Shown piece after piece: positions 36,034 to 44,413 of a stretch of 64,000 bases of DNA. The stretch lies in NCBI RefSeq assembly GCF_900110915.1, contig NZ_FOFG01000017.1, positions 1 through 64,000 of the forward strand, read 5' to 3'. The notes below the pieces were generated by a model. The model worked only from the letters and a program-made list of their open reading frames with translations. It did no database searches and was not told the origin of the DNA. Source of the DNA: Faunimonas pinastri. Lineage in GTDB: Bacteria; Pseudomonadota; Alphaproteobacteria; Rhizobiales; Afifellaceae. Numbering within the stretch: position 1 is the first letter of the stretch; each line of letters starts with the position of its first letter. The position numbers and the translations under genes are program-made.

Positions 36034-36240
36034 TCAGGAACCGCGAGCGCCACGCCCGAGCAACGACCACGGGCAGCCCCTTTCGGCGTCAGCGATCGTG
36101 CGCCGGTCGAGGCCGAGATCGCGAAGCTGCCAGTCCTCCATGGCGGCCAGGCATTCGAAGTCCAGCTTTCGCCGCCACCATCGGCGTGGCGTTCCCGCCG
36201 CCTTGAGGCAGCGCTGCCCCGTTCGTCTCATCAGTCCCAT
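36034..36240 (-). CDS. DUF1127 domain small protein
   Basis: A 68-residue basic protein. The C-terminal half, RRKLDFECLAAMEDWQLRD followed by LGLDRRTIADAERG, matches the DUF1127 (YjiS-like) pattern of an Arg-rich start, a conserved L-x-x-L-D/E-D-x-x-L-x-D-I/L-G-L core and a short tail. A GAGGA site lies 5 bp before ATG 36240. In other alphaproteobacteria small DUF1127 proteins have been linked to RNA or phosphate/carbon physiology and symbiosis. No specific role can be given here. It is monocistronic, between two plus-strand genes. Confidence 0.75.
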   Translation of the reverse strand: MGLMRRTGQRCLKAAGTPRRWWRRKLDFECLAAMEDWQLRDLGLDRRTIADAERGCPWSLLGRGARGS

Positions 36241-36366
36241 GCCGTCCTCGGAGTTTGTCTCCGGAGGGACTAGCCGTCGCCGCGCTTGTGCTCACGCCGG
36301 AACGCTTCGACCGAGACCGAAGCGTCGGGACTGTCCCGGCCCGCGTCGCTCCGCTAGTCTGTCGTC

Positions 36367-37110
36367 ATGATCGGCAGCATCGACATTGCGGAAATCGGCT
36401 TTCTCCTGGGCGATCCGGCGCGGGCGGCGATCCTCGCCGCACTGATGGACGGACGGGCGCAGACGGCGAAGGAACTCGCCTTCGCGGCCGGGATCACCGC
36501 CCCGACCGCCAGCGCGCACCTCGCCCGACTGACGGCGGCCAACCTGCTGGAGGTCGCCGCGCAGGGACGCCACCGGTATTTCCGGATCGTCTCGCCGCTG
36601 GTGGCAAGCATGGTGGAATCGGTGATGGCCATGGCCGCCGTGCAGACGCCGCCACGCCGGCGCACACCCACGATCCGCGACCGGGCTTTAGCGGATGCGC
36701 GCTTCTGCTACGACCATCTGGCCGGGCGCCTCGGCGTGACGCTCCTGGAGCGCCTGCGAGCGGCGGAACACGTGCTGGTGGAGGGCGACGGCGCCGAACT
36801 GACGGAGGACGGGGCTCGCCTCCTCGGCGAGGTCGGCCTGGAGATCGAGCCGCTTCGCCGCAGTCGCCGGATCTTCTGCCGCTGCTGTCTCGACTGGAGC
36901 GAGCGCCTCCCCCACCTCGGCGGCGCCGTCGGCGCGGCTCTGGCGACGCATTTCCTGGAGCATCGCTGGATCGAGCGGCAGCCGACCGGCCGCGCCGTAA
37001 CGCTGACGCCGATCGGCTCGGCGGCGCTGAACCGGCATTTCGCCATCGATTTCACGCCGGTCGAAACGAGCCGCCCCGCTTCCCTTCCCCGAGTGGCCGT
37101 CCACGCCTGA
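36367..37110 (+). CDS. ArsR-family winged-helix regulator with C-terminal extension
   Basis: A 247-residue transcription factor. The first 95 residues form an ArsR-type winged helix: LLGDPARAAILAALMDGRAQ, helix-turn-helix AGITAPTASAHLARL, wing AAQGRHRYFRI. The rest is a second domain with a distinctive CRCCLDWSERLPHLGGAVGA segment and LTPIGSAALNRHF, seen in a group of proteobacterial ArsR-like proteins. The Cys cluster could bind metal or sense oxidation, but that is inference. Its target is unknown. No coregulated gene is obvious nearby, as the next gene has its own ribosome-binding site 115 bp away. Confidence 0.82.
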   Translation: MIGSIDIAEIGFLLGDPARAAILAALMDGRAQTAKELAFAAGITAPTASAHLARLTAANLLEVAAQGRHRYFRIVSPLVASMVESVMAMAAVQTPPRRRTPTIRDRALADARFCYDHLAGRLGVTLLERLRAAEHVLVEGDGAELTEDGARLLGEVGLEIEPLRRSRRIFCRCCLDWSERLPHLGGAVGAALATHFLEHRWIERQPTGRAVTLTPIGSAALNRHFAIDFTPVETSRPASLPRVAVHA

Positions 37111-37225
37111 AGCAACGTTCCTTGTCGGAGCCGCCGGGTCCACTCGTCGCGGCTGGACGGGGACCCTTTCCCCGCGATCTGCATTATGGTGGGCGCATGG
37201 GCAGGGTTCGCAGAAGGAACGACTT

Positions 37226-37759
37226 ATGAGCCGCATCAAGACACTGGCACCGGCATTCGTCGCGGCAGGCATGCTGCTGGGAGCGACGGCTCCGGTCATG
37301 GCCGGGCCGGAGGACACAGCATTCTTTCAAAGATTCGCGGGCTCGTTCTCCGGTTCCGGCGAAGTGCTGCGCAACGCCCAGGCTTCGCCCAACAATGTGA
37401 ACTGCACCTTCAAGGGACAGCCCGGGCAGGACCGGATCACGTTCAACGGCACCTGCCGCGCCTATGTCCTGTTCTCGCGCGACGTCGGCATCAGCCTGAT
37501 GGTCGATCCCAAGACCGACCGTTACGTCGGCACCTATACCGGCTCCAGCATCGGCGTGGCGACGCTTTCCGGCACCCGCAAGGGGACCGGCGCGACCTTC
37601 ACGATCACCTGGCCGAAGCCGGTGAATGGCGACCGGGTCGCGACCCTTTCCATTCAGTTCCAGAGCGACAACACGCTCCGGGTAGTCACCACCGACAAGG
37701 CGAGCGTCAACGGCCCGGTTATCACCACCAGCGACATCCGGCTGAAGCGCGCAGGCTGA
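37226..37759 (+). CDS. Secreted protein of unknown function
   Basis: No family recognised with confidence. The 177-residue product has a clear Sec signal peptide (MSRIKTLAPAFVAAGMLLGA, cleavage near PVMAG). The mature part of about 150 residues is rich in Gly, Thr, Ser and alternating hydrophobic residues, consistent with a small all-beta barrel (for example RFAGSFSGSGEVLRN, DRITFNGTCRAYVLF, RYVGTYTGSSIGVATLSGT). Two cysteines could form a disulphide in the periplasm. AAGGA precedes the ATG and a terminator follows. It resembles lipocalin-like short periplasmic proteins of rhizobia only in general shape. Confidence 0.75.
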   Translation: MSRIKTLAPAFVAAGMLLGATAPVMAGPEDTAFFQRFAGSFSGSGEVLRNAQASPNNVNCTFKGQPGQDRITFNGTCRAYVLFSRDVGISLMVDPKTDRYVGTYTGSSIGVATLSGTRKGTGATFTITWPKPVNGDRVATLSIQFQSDNTLRVVTTDKASVNGPVITTSDIRLKRAG

Positions 37760-37794
37760 AGCCCAGAAGCTGAAGCCTAGCCGCACGGCGCACA

Positions 37795-37823
37795 TGAAGG
37801 GCAGCCCGCACCGGCTGCCCTTT
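37795..37823 (+). terminator. Rho-independent terminator between convergent genes
   Basis: AAGGGCAGCC (37795-37804), loop CGCACC, then GGCTGCCCTT (37811-37820) and TTT form a perfect 10-bp stem. It lies 35 bp past the secreted-protein gene and 6 bp before the end of the convergent oxidoreductase gene, and may serve both. Confidence 0.88.
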
Positions 37824-37828
37824 TTCCG

Positions 37829-38764
37829 TCAGGCCGTATCGAGAACGATCTTGCCCTGCGTGTGCTCCTCTTCCGCGACGCGCTGCGCCTCGGCGGCTTG
37901 CGCCAGCGGGAAGACCTTCTGCACCTGCACGCGCACGAGGCCGCCGTCGATCAGCTTCGCGATCTCGGCCAGCTGCCCAGCATCAGGTTGCGCCATGTAG
38001 CGCGCGCCTCGCGCCTTGTACGCCGCCGCCTTGTCCTTGTCCGGCTCATGCAGCGTGGAGACGAGGATGCCGCCTTCCTTCAGCACGGCCCAGGAGCGAT
38101 CTTCCGTCTCGCCCGAGATCAGGTCGTAGACGAGATCCACCGGCTCCACCGCATCCTCGAACTTCTGCGCCTTGTGGTCGATGACCTGATCGGCGCCGAG
38201 CTCCTTCACGAACTTCACGTCCTGGCTGGACGCCGTCGCGGCCACCCACGCGCCCTTGGCGCGCGCGAACTGCACGGCGAGATGGCCGACACCGCCGCCG
38301 GCGCCATGGATCAGCACCCGCTGCCCCTGCTTCAGGCCGCCATGGTCGAAGAGGCCCTGCCACGCGGTCAGGGCCGCCAGCGGCACCGCCCCCGCCTCGG
38401 TCGCGTTCAGCGTTTCCGGCTTGGCCGCCGCTTCCTCCGGTTTCAGGATCACGTACTGGGCATAGCCGCCGCGATCGCGCCCCAGCATGGCATAAAGCGC
38501 CTCGCCCACCCGGAAGCCCGAGACGCCCTCGCCCAGCCTTTCGACCGTGCCGGCAACGTCCCGCCCCATCGTCACCGGCAGATCCTCCGCCTTCAGCAGC
38601 GGATATTTGCCGGAGCGGATCTTGTAGTCGACCGGATTGACGCTTGCCGCCTGAACCCTGAGCAGGATCTCGCCCGCTTTCGGCTCCGGCACCGGCACGT
38701 CCTCGACCCGAAGGACCTCCGGGCCGCCGAAGAAGTGAATGCGGACCGCTTTCATGCTGGCCAT
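37829..38764 (-). CDS. Zinc-independent NADP-dependent oxidoreductase (quinone reductase-like MDR)
   Basis: A 311-residue medium-chain dehydrogenase/reductase of the quinone oxidoreductase group. N-terminal MKAVRIHFFGGPEVLRVEDVPVPEP opens the GroES-like domain. The Rossmann fold carries QRVLIHGAGGGVGHLAVQFA, and the catalytic-zinc Cys/His pattern of alcohol dehydrogenases is absent. It probably reduces quinones or enones with NADPH in the cytosol. GAGG lies upstream of ATG 38764, though the Met at position 4 is an alternative. Single gene. The physiological substrate is unknown. Confidence 0.9.
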   Translation of the reverse strand: MASMKAVRIHFFGGPEVLRVEDVPVPEPKAGEILLRVQAASVNPVDYKIRSGKYPLLKAEDLPVTMGRDVAGTVERLGEGVSGFRVGEALYAMLGRDRGGYAQYVILKPEEAAAKPETLNATEAGAVPLAALTAWQGLFDHGGLKQGQRVLIHGAGGGVGHLAVQFARAKGAWVAATASSQDVKFVKELGADQVIDHKAQKFEDAVEPVDLVYDLISGETEDRSWAVLKEGGILVSTLHEPDKDKAAAYKARGARYMAQPDAGQLAEIAKLIDGGLVRVQVQKVFPLAQAAEAQRVAEEEHTQGKIVLDTA

Positions 38765-38866
38765 GGCCTACCTCATCTGGGCTCCTGTCGGCGGTAAACG
38801 CGTCAGCTCCGGCGAGGCTCCCTGCTCAAGCGGATTGAGGATGACCCGATCAGCTTGGCGGCGACA

Positions 38867-41404
38867 TCAGCTTGGGGGCGACAGCGGCGTCGTTGCCGGC
38901 GTCGACGTATCCTGCTCGGCCGGCTGGCTGGCGACTTTGGCTTCCTCGTCCGCCGCCTTGTGCACGACGACGGACTGCGTCGGATTGGCGAGCACGATCC
39001 CCATTTCCTGGAAACGCTTCTTCATGCGGCGGTTGAATTCGCGGAACACGCCCCAGCGTCCGGCCGTCGTGCACGGGAAGCGACCGACGATGGTGACGAC
39101 GGATCCCTCCACGCTGTTGACGCCCCAGAGCGCGAAATCCTGCAGGATCATCGGCGCGAAGTCCGGATCCTGCCGCATCTCCGCGGCGATGTCCTTCAGC
39201 GCCTGGCTGACCCTGTCGGTATCCTCGGAATAGGCGACGCTGACTGAAATGTCGGCGTTGCCCTGTCCCTTGTTGGTGTTGTTGACGCTGGTCACCGACG
39301 AGAAGGGAATGATGTGCACCGAACCGTCGCCGGCGCGCAGCCGCACCGTGCGGATCGAAAGATCCTCAACCACACCCGACACGCCCGCGACCGTCACCCA
39401 GTCGCCCACCTGCATCGCGTTTTCCAGGAGCAGGAAGATGCCGGTGATGAAATCCTGCACCAGCTTCTGCGAGCCGAAGGAAAGGCCGACGCCGATGATG
39501 CCCGCGCCCGCGAGCAGCGGCGCGATGTTGACGCCGATTTCGCTGAGAGCGGTCAGCCCGACGAAGACGATGATTACGATCGCCAGGATGGTGCGCATGA
39601 TCGGCTGAAGCGTCCGCCAGCGGGCCGACTTGACGATCTGGTCCTGACGGCTCAGCCGCAGGATATGCCGCTCCATCGCGGCGTTGGTGAGATCCCAGAC
39701 AGCGAAAGCCGCAAGGAAGATGAACCCGATCGTCAGCAGCGCGGAAAGCACGCGTCCGCCCGTGGCCCCCGTCCGGAACCAGGATGTGACGTGGAAGCCC
39801 CAGACCTGCAGGAGGACGAGCAGAACGGCCAGGGCCACCAGAACGGAAATCACCTTGCGAACCAGCGGATGCAGCCGGCTCGCATGCGTTCCCGCGCCAT
39901 GCCGGGCGCCGCCATGGGGACTGGCCTGCAGGAGGCGATCCGTCAGCCCGAGCAGGACGATCCACACCACCCGCCCGGCGATCAGCACCGCGATGGACAA
40001 AATGGCGAGAGTGAAGAAGCGCCCGTAATCCGGTTCGGAGCCGAGGGCCACACCGAACCAGAGCGCCACGATGACGATGATGGCGAGAGTGGGCCAGGCT
40101 TCCGCCAGCCGGTTGCGCAGCACGCCCCAGAATCCCGGATCCGCCCTGTCGGAACGGATCGCGGCGGAAAGCGGCTTGCGGAACTTCAAGACCATCGCGA
40201 TCAGCAGGGCATGGACGACCAGCGCCAGCAGCTTGCCCAAGGTGTCGTGCCCGGCGCGGCTGAGGCCCAGGAGCTGCGCGGCGTCTATCAGCGTGACGCC
40301 GAAGATCGCGAGCCCGACCACCCGCCGCAACCAGCTTTCAAGAAGCCTGGCGTTGTCCTGGCCGATCGGGATCAAACGAAGCCTCGGCGCACCCGGCGAG
40401 ACCAGCATGCGCACGACACACATCACCACCCGACACGCGACATAGGCGTTGACGATGGCCAGCACGACCAGACGCGTGGTGCGGATGCTGCCGAGGCCCG
40501 TGCTCAGCAGGAAGTTGCCGAGAATGGCGAAGGCAATCACCGGGACGAGATCCAGCACGAAGCGCAGAAGCACCAGCGGCAGGCGACGAAGCAGGCGCCA
40601 GGAGGACTTTATGCGGCTGCGTTTGCGGGCGCCATTCGATGGCTCAAGCGGTTCGGCCACGACATGGTCGGCCGGATCCCGGTCCATCTGGGCGGAACGT
40701 TCGCCGGCCGCCCGGTACCATCGGATGCTGAAGCGCTGCACCAGCCATTCCAGCGCCAGGGCCGCGATCATGACGATCGCCAGGCTGATGACCGCGTTGA
40801 TCGTACGGTCGCGCGAGCCCGGATCCTCCGTGGTCAGAAGAAAGAAACGGCCAACGTCCGGCAAGCCCCGCGCGATGCCGACCAGTCCTCCTGCGTTGAG
40901 GGACAGGTGACCCAGCCAGTTCGAGCTCTGATCCAGCACCTGCACGACGAGGCTGTCGGAGGTGAAGGGCGAGTTCTCCTCAGCCGCCGGAGCGGCGGCG
41001 GAAGCGCCTGCGGCCAGCGCGGTTCCAGCGGCAGCCGGGGCATGCGTCGCGCCCTCGGCGGGGGCCGATGCGGTCTGATTTGCCGGGGCCGTCGCCGGCG
41101 TCGTGACCGGTGTGGCCGCCGGCGCGTTCTGCGGCAGAGCCGTGATCAGGGACTGGAGCGTTGCCGTGAACTGCGCGCGCTTCGCGTCGTCGTTCAACAC
41201 GTCGAGGATCTGCTGCGCCTGCGCCTTGTCCAGAGTTCCCGGTTGTGCCGGCAAAGCGGCGGCAGGCGCGGCCGGGGCTGCCTGGGTCGTCGTCTGAGTC
41301 GCTGGCTGAGCGCTCTTGTGGATAAAGGCCGAAAAAGGCGACTGCGCCTCCGCCGGGACGATGAGCAGCAGGGCGAAGGTTAGAAAGGCGGCGATTTGCT
41401 TCAT
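38867..41404 (-). CDS. Large MscS-family mechanosensitive channel (YbiO/MscM-like)
   Basis: An 845-residue inner-membrane channel. Signal peptide MKQIAAFLTFALLLIVPAEA is followed by a periplasmic Ala/Pro/Thr-rich region (about 20-150), around ten hydrophobic segments, and the MscS core at about 610-740: the pore-lining helix NIAPLLAGAGIIGVGLSFG, then SQKLVQDFITGIFLLLEN and the beta domain GDWVTVAGVSGVVEDLSIRT. The tail is low-complexity. Such large MscS members release osmolytes on hypo-osmotic shock or respond to other cues. ATG 41404 places the signal peptide at the start. An open frame to 41500 gives an unlikely extension. The ribosome-binding site is weak. Confidence 0.9.
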   Translation of the reverse strand: MKQIAAFLTFALLLIVPAEAQSPFSAFIHKSAQPATQTTTQAAPAAPAAALPAQPGTLDKAQAQQILDVLNDDAKRAQFTATLQSLITALPQNAPAATPVTTPATAPANQTASAPAEGATHAPAAAGTALAAGASAAAPAAEENSPFTSDSLVVQVLDQSSNWLGHLSLNAGGLVGIARGLPDVGRFFLLTTEDPGSRDRTINAVISLAIVMIAALALEWLVQRFSIRWYRAAGERSAQMDRDPADHVVAEPLEPSNGARKRSRIKSSWRLLRRLPLVLLRFVLDLVPVIAFAILGNFLLSTGLGSIRTTRLVVLAIVNAYVACRVVMCVVRMLVSPGAPRLRLIPIGQDNARLLESWLRRVVGLAIFGVTLIDAAQLLGLSRAGHDTLGKLLALVVHALLIAMVLKFRKPLSAAIRSDRADPGFWGVLRNRLAEAWPTLAIIVIVALWFGVALGSEPDYGRFFTLAILSIAVLIAGRVVWIVLLGLTDRLLQASPHGGARHGAGTHASRLHPLVRKVISVLVALAVLLVLLQVWGFHVTSWFRTGATGGRVLSALLTIGFIFLAAFAVWDLTNAAMERHILRLSRQDQIVKSARWRTLQPIMRTILAIVIIVFVGLTALSEIGVNIAPLLAGAGIIGVGLSFGSQKLVQDFITGIFLLLENAMQVGDWVTVAGVSGVVEDLSIRTVRLRAGDGSVHIIPFSSVTSVNNTNKGQGNADISVSVAYSEDTDRVSQALKDIAAEMRQDPDFAPMILQDFALWGVNSVEGSVVTIVGRFPCTTAGRWGVFREFNRRMKKRFQEMGIVLANPTQSVVVHKAADEEAKVASQPAEQDTSTPATTPLSPPS

Positions 41405-41506
41405 GACGTGTCGGACGGATCCCGGTTTGCCGAGCGTTCGACGCAACTTAAGGCCCTTGTGTGGCGCGTCCAGCGATTGATCCCGCCGGACCGGGGACAA
41501 TCGGCG

Positions 41507-42154
41507 TCAGGATCGCACGATCAGCACGTCCAGCGTGCGCGGCCCGTGCACGCCCTCCACGCGGTTGAGCTCGATATCGGAGGTCGCCGACGGCCCGGAA
41601 ATGAAGGTCAGAGGGCGGCCGGCTTTGACCGACGGCTCCATGCGCGCCACCGCTTCGGGCACCAGCGACACCACCCTGTCCGTCTCCACGATGCAGAGGT
41701 GATAATCCGGCAGCAGGGTCAACGCCCGTCGTCCCTGCCCTTCGCCGTGATCCAGCACGATGGTGCCGGTCTCCGCGATGGCCGTCGCGCAGGTGGTCAG
41801 CACGCCATCCGCCGCCGCGATCTCCGCGAAGGTCAGGCCATGATCCACGATCACGTCGCAGCCATGCGGCACGAAGGCCTGCGGCAGGTCCTCCGCCGTG
41901 ACCATGCGGCGATGGCCGCGCCGTTCCAGGATCTCGTGGATCGCGGCACCGGCGCCGGCGCTGTCGCACTCGGAAACGCTGACCTTGTAGGCCGCAGCGC
42001 GTTCGGCGAAGCGGGCCACCGTTTCCGGCGTGCCCGGCTCGCCCCGGCGGTGAAACGCACGCTCCACCCCATCGGTCGAGGCATCCTCGCCCGGCGGCAC
42101 GTCGCGGAGCGCGGAACGGATGCGCTCCAGGATCGCCGTTCTCGCCTCGCTCAT
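41507..42154 (-). CDS. lutC: L-lactate utilisation protein LutC
   Basis: A 215-residue LUD-domain protein, the third subunit of the LutABC iron-sulphur L-lactate dehydrogenase, which oxidises L-lactate to pyruvate. Visible motifs: ILERIRSALR at the N terminus, GVLTTCATAIAETGTIVLDHG, and ISGPSATSDIELNRVEGVHGPRT at the C terminus, which is highly diagnostic of LutC. Its ATG overlaps the lutB stop (ATGA at 42151-42154). Last gene of the rhaD-rhaI-lutABC run. Confidence 0.93.
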   Translation of the reverse strand: MSEARTAILERIRSALRDVPPGEDASTDGVERAFHRRGEPGTPETVARFAERAAAYKVSVSECDSAGAGAAIHEILERRGHRRMVTAEDLPQAFVPHGCDVIVDHGLTFAEIAAADGVLTTCATAIAETGTIVLDHGEGQGRRALTLLPDYHLCIVETDRVVSLVPEAVARMEPSVKAGRPLTFISGPSATSDIELNRVEGVHGPRTLDVLIVRS

Positions 42155-43620
42155 GCGGAGCCTCCCGGCTTGGCGGAAGACTCGGCGCCGCGCTCGGCGC
42201 GCCACCATTGGCGGAACGATTGCTTCGGAACGGGCGTGACGTCGCGCATCGCCGTCCATCCCGCCATCGGGCCGGGCAGGCTCGGAATGACATTGCCGCG
42301 CACGAAGGGCTTCTGGCCGATGACGGCACTTTTCTGCGCCAACTCGAAAAGCCGCGCGCTGCCGAAGATGCGGGCCATCGCCGCCATCGCGATCGCCTCG
42401 CCGGAGAACTTGCCCGCCAGCGTTTCCTTCTTGCGCCCGACGATCTTGCCCCGGAGATGCACGAGGATGCGGGGGATATCGATCTTGACCGGGCAGGCCT
42501 CGAAGCAGGCGCCGCAGAGCGACGAGGCATAAGGCAATGTTTCCGCCGGACCCGGTTGATTCAGCTGCGGGGTCAGGATCGCGCCGATCGGTCCGGGATA
42601 GGTCGAGCCATAGGCATGGCCGCCCGTCCGCTCATAGACGGGACAGACATTGAGGCAGGCGCTGCACCGGATGCAGGCCAGAGTCTCGCGCGCCGGCTCG
42701 TCCGCGAGAACGTCGGTGCGGCCATTGTCGAGGAGGACGAGGTGGAACTCCTCCGGCCCCTCGCCAGCCCGCGTGCCGGACCAGACGGAATTATAGGGGT
42801 TCATCCGCTCCGCCGTGGACGAGCGCGGCAGCGTCTGGAGAAAGACTTCCATGTCGCGCCAGGACGGGATCACCTTCTCGATGCCCATCAGCGAGATCAG
42901 CACCTTCGGGAGCGTCAGGCACATCCGCCCGTTGCCCTCGGATTCGAAGATCGCCACCGAGCCGGTTTCCGCCACCGCGAAGTTCGCGCCGGAAATGGCG
43001 AACGGCACGGTCAGGAACTTCTCGCGCAGGTAACGCCGCGCCGCGCCGGCAAGCTCCGCCGGCTCGTCGGAAAGGTTCTCCGTTCCAGCCAGCTTGCGCT
43101 TGAAGATCTCGCGGATCTCGGCGCGGTTGCGATGGATCGCCGGGACGAGAATATGCGACGACCGGTCCTCGCCAAGCTGCACGATGACCTCCGCCAGGTC
43201 GGTTTCTATCGCGGAGATGCCGCGCTGCGCCAAGGCCGAGTTGAGGCCCGTCTCGTCCGTCGTCAGCGACTTGATCTTCAGCACTTCCCGCGCGCCATGG
43301 CGCGCCAGGATTTCGCCGATGATGCGGTTCGCCTCCTCGCCGTCACGCGCCCAATGGACGCGACCGCCAGCCGCGGTGACGGCTTCTTCCAGCTTCAGGA
43401 GGTGCGTGTCGAGATGGCGGGCGACCTGCGCCTTGATCTGGCGTCCCGCCTCGCGGAGCTCCTGCCAGTCGGGCATCTCGCCGACCACCTTCAGCCGCTT
43501 GGCGCGGATCGTGTTGGTGGCCTTGCCAATGTTCCGGCGAAGCTGCGTGTTGGCGAGCGCATCGCGCGCAGCGTCGGGAAAGTCGCGCTCGACGACGATG
43601 CCGGGGGCGAAATCCGTCAT
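42151..43620 (-). CDS. lutB: L-lactate utilisation iron-sulphur protein LutB
   Basis: A 489-residue subunit of the lactate oxidase complex. The N-terminal LUD-like domain (about 60-290) is followed by two 4Fe-4S cluster motifs, CIRCSACLNVCPVY and CGACFEACPVKIDIP (about 300-380), and a C-terminal region with AERMNPYNSVWSGT just before the clusters. It passes electrons from lactate towards quinone or cytochrome. Its start overlaps the lutA stop (ATGA at 43617-43620) and its stop overlaps lutC, so the three are translated as a coupled unit. Confidence 0.95.
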   Translation of the reverse strand: MTDFAPGIVVERDFPDAARDALANTQLRRNIGKATNTIRAKRLKVVGEMPDWQELREAGRQIKAQVARHLDTHLLKLEEAVTAAGGRVHWARDGEEANRIIGEILARHGAREVLKIKSLTTDETGLNSALAQRGISAIETDLAEVIVQLGEDRSSHILVPAIHRNRAEIREIFKRKLAGTENLSDEPAELAGAARRYLREKFLTVPFAISGANFAVAETGSVAIFESEGNGRMCLTLPKVLISLMGIEKVIPSWRDMEVFLQTLPRSSTAERMNPYNSVWSGTRAGEGPEEFHLVLLDNGRTDVLADEPARETLACIRCSACLNVCPVYERTGGHAYGSTYPGPIGAILTPQLNQPGPAETLPYASSLCGACFEACPVKIDIPRILVHLRGKIVGRKKETLAGKFSGEAIAMAAMARIFGSARLFELAQKSAVIGQKPFVRGNVIPSLPGPMAGWTAMRDVTPVPKQSFRQWWRAERGAESSAKPGGSA

Positions 43621-44360
43621 TGCCGCATTCCCTCCTCGGTGGAGGCGAGGATCTCGGCCAGATGCAGCGCCCGGCGACCCGAGCGCTCGCGGGAAAGCCC
43701 GCCGGCAATATGCATCAGGCAGGAATTGTCGACGGCCGTGCAGACTTCCGCCTGCGTGGAACGGATATTTGCGAGCTTGTCGGTCAGCATCGCGATCGAG
43801 GTATCGGCGTTCTTCACCGCGAACGTGCCGCCGAAGCCGCAGCATTCCTCGCTTTTCGGGAGCTCGATCAGCTCCAGCCCGCGCACATTTCTCAAGAGCG
43901 CGAGCGCCGCGTCGGTGATCTTCAGCGCGCGCAGCGAATTGCAGGTAGGGTGATAGGTGACGCGGTGCGGATAATAGGCCCCGACATCCTCGACCCCGAG
44001 CTTGCGGACGAGAAATTCAGAGAATTCGAAGACCTTGCCGGCCAGTGCGTCGGTGCGCCGGATCAGCTCAGCGTCGCCCATCTCGCGCGCGAGCCGGGGA
44101 TAGCTGGTGCGAACCGTGCTGACGCAGGACGAGGACGGGCAGACGATCACATCGCACGGCTCGAACACATCGAGGAAGCGCCGCATCAGCCCCACGGTTT
44201 CGTCGCGGTAGCCGCTGTTCAGGTGCATCTGCCCGCAACAGGTCTGTTCCATCGGGAAATCGACGCTGTGGCCGAGGCGTTCCAGCACGGACACCACGGC
44301 CTGCCCCGTCTGCGGGAAAAGAGTATCGTTGAAGCAACTGATGAAAAGCGAAACCTGCAC
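43617..44360 (-). CDS. lutA: L-lactate utilisation protein LutA
   Basis: A 247-residue CCG-domain protein (heterodisulfide-reductase-like) of the LutABC complex. Two CCG motifs are visible, EQTCCGQMHLNSGY and SEECCGFGGTFAVKN, which bind an Fe-S centre in this family. The N terminus (VSLFISCFNDTLFPQTGQAV) is typical. It starts 53 bp downstream of rhaI on the same strand, and this spacing suggests one transcript for rhamnose breakdown and lactate oxidation. Confidence 0.95.
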   Translation of the reverse strand: MQVSLFISCFNDTLFPQTGQAVVSVLERLGHSVDFPMEQTCCGQMHLNSGYRDETVGLMRRFLDVFEPCDVIVCPSSSCVSTVRTSYPRLAREMGDAELIRRTDALAGKVFEFSEFLVRKLGVEDVGAYYPHRVTYHPTCNSLRALKITDAALALLRNVRGLELIELPKSEECCGFGGTFAVKNADTSIAMLTDKLANIRSTQAEVCTAVDNSCLMHIAGGLSRERSGRRALHLAEILASTEEGMRQ

Positions 44361-44413
44361 GCGCGTTTCCTGTCCTTGAACGCTCTTCGGCGCCTGGCCC
44401 CACTATGACAGGA

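Noticed and set aside
42208-43953. A 581-residue plus-strand frame opposite lutB and lutA
   Set aside because: Antisense composition. LutB motifs on the other strand are unambiguous.
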